In this document: positions 63,504-64,000 of the stretch, in pieces
Numbering within the stretch: the stretch's first letter is position 1
Layout of the letters: each line of letters opens with the position of its first letter
Source of the DNA: GCA-2720975 sp964469565
GTDB taxonomy: Bacteria > Planctomycetota > UBA1135 > GCA-002686595
Assembly: GCA_964469565.1 (NCBI GenBank)
Contig: CAYXZD010000014.1
Coordinates: 57,906-121,905, forward strand
Reading direction: 5' to 3'
DNA: 64,000 nucleotides
Translations under genes and position numbers: made by a program
The notes under the pieces: generated by a model
Seen by the model: the letters and a program-made list of their open reading frames with translations, nothing else
Database searches by the model: none
What the model was told of the DNA's origin: nothing

Positions 63504-63644
63504 GGGAGTGTCCTTGTCGAAAGGGGTGGTGCGTCCCGGGCGGATGGGGAGGATCCCTATCTGCGCCGTATCCTGCAGATCATAGGTGGGAGCTGTCGTC
63601 TAGGCAATCTGCACAAGGGTTGGAGAATCCAACCCTCCGCCCAG

Positions 63645-63746
63645 TCGGAGTGTCTCGAGCGCATGATCTTCTTCGGCGAGGGATCGCGGCGCCGTGCGAT
63701 TGCCGAGTACGTCGGGCACTCCAACGCCGATCGTCCGCATCAGGGG
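63645..63746 (+). pseudogene. C-terminal fragment of an integrase-core transposase
   Basis: The frame encodes SECLERMIFFGEGS, then RRAIAEYVGHSNADRPHQG, which matches the conserved C-terminus of integrase-core transposases (typically ECLDRMI...AEYVxHYHAERxHQG). The ~30 residues that should join it to the piece ending at 63017 are absent. The same frame continues without a stop into the FG-GAP fragment at 63753. Confidence 0.8.
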
Positions 63747-63752
63747 GCCGTA

Positions 63753-64000
63753 ATGAACGGCTCCAGCCCACACGGCCCAGCGCTTATGGACTTGGACGGC
63801 GATGGCGATGCGCATGTGTTGTCCGCGTCCAACTCGGATAACAAGATCGCATGGTACGAGAACCAAGGCGGCGGGGTGTTTGGGTCGCAGCAGGTGATCA
63901 CCCTGTCCGCAAAGGCGGCAACCTCGGTCTATTTCGCGGACCTAGACGGCGACGGCATCCTCGACGAGTGCTTCGGTCCTCTTTATTGCACGGCCAACCT
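63753..64000 (+). CDS. FG-GAP/VCBS-repeat protein, partial (runs off window; 5' part lost)
   Basis: The frame reads ALMDLDGDGDAHVLSASNSD, then IAWYENQGGGVFGSQQVIT and YFADLDGDGILDE, typical VCBS/FG-GAP repeats with calcium-binding DxDGDGD loops. CFGPLYCTAN follows, the beginning of the planctomycete C-terminal domain also seen in the protein at 60195. No signal peptide or N-terminal repeats precede it; instead the frame is continuous with the transposase remnant, so this is probably the 3' end of a gene broken by the element. ATG 63753 is a nominal start only. Confidence 0.7.
   Translation, partial: MNGSSPHGPALMDLDGDGDAHVLSASNSDNKIAWYENQGGGVFGSQQVITLSAKAATSVYFADLDGDGILDECFGPLYCTAN

Noticed and set aside
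1..64000. CRISPR arrays, rRNA or tRNA genes, phosphopantetheinyl transferase
   Set aside because: None was seen on either strand; a carrier-activating transferase for the NRPS/PKS must be encoded elsewhere.

Overview
The window looks like a chromosomal segment of a Planctomycetota-like bacterium. The supporting signs are several large secreted proteins (a VPS10/BNR protein, LamG and F5/8-type domains, FG-GAP proteins with the Cys-rich C-terminal domain common in planctomycetes), two sulfatase-fold enzymes, a planctomycete-type integrase pseudogene, and the near absence of Shine-Dalgarno sites in front of clear genes. This is inferred from protein families; there is no rRNA to confirm it.

Layout. 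Bases 2-553 are the 3' end of glyA. Bases 902-21768 (plus strand) form a tightly packed NRPS/PKS cluster: methyltransferase; NRPS (degenerate C-A-T-E); PKS (KS-AT-KR-T-E); cyclic-peptide-type ABC exporter; sulfotransferase; NRPS (C-A-T); alpha/beta hydrolase; type II thioesterase; second sulfotransferase; DinB-like protein. A third NRPS module (C-A-T, valine-like code) lies head-on at 21746-24988 (minus). Upstream of it on the same strand are a phosphoglycerate-mutase-like enzyme and a 2-phosphoglycerate kinase. Bases 27597-33051 (minus) are a complete phosphate-uptake operon, pstS-phoU-pstC-pstA-pstB-pstB, in which PhoU is fused to a pseudo-phosphatase domain and the two PstB ATPases carry complementary defects. 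Then come a VPS10/BNR protein, an Mrp ATPase and a sulfatase-fold protein (minus).

Bases 43563-48683 (plus) form a small second biosynthetic group: PhyH-type dioxygenase, small ORF, cytochrome P450, fatty acyl-AMP ligase and an ACP-thioesterase fusion. It could make an oxidised fatty acid on its own carrier protein. The rest is envelope and secreted proteins: transglutaminase-like, thioredoxin-like, GT39-like membrane glycosyltransferase, SGNH hydrolase, a second sulfatase-fold lipoprotein and an FG-GAP protein. The right end (59.7-64 kb) has been rearranged. A 247-bp segment covering a gene start is duplicated 2.2 kb away beside a decayed integrase-type transposase. The C-terminal remnant of the same transposase family lies beyond a small lipoprotein gene and runs in frame into a partial FG-GAP gene that leaves the window.

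Most notable: a polyketide module ending in an NRPS epimerization domain, inside a cluster with two sulfotransferases; the kinase/mutase pair next to the orphan NRPS; the asymmetric PstB pair; the PhoU fusion; and the acyl-ACP oxidation mini-cluster.
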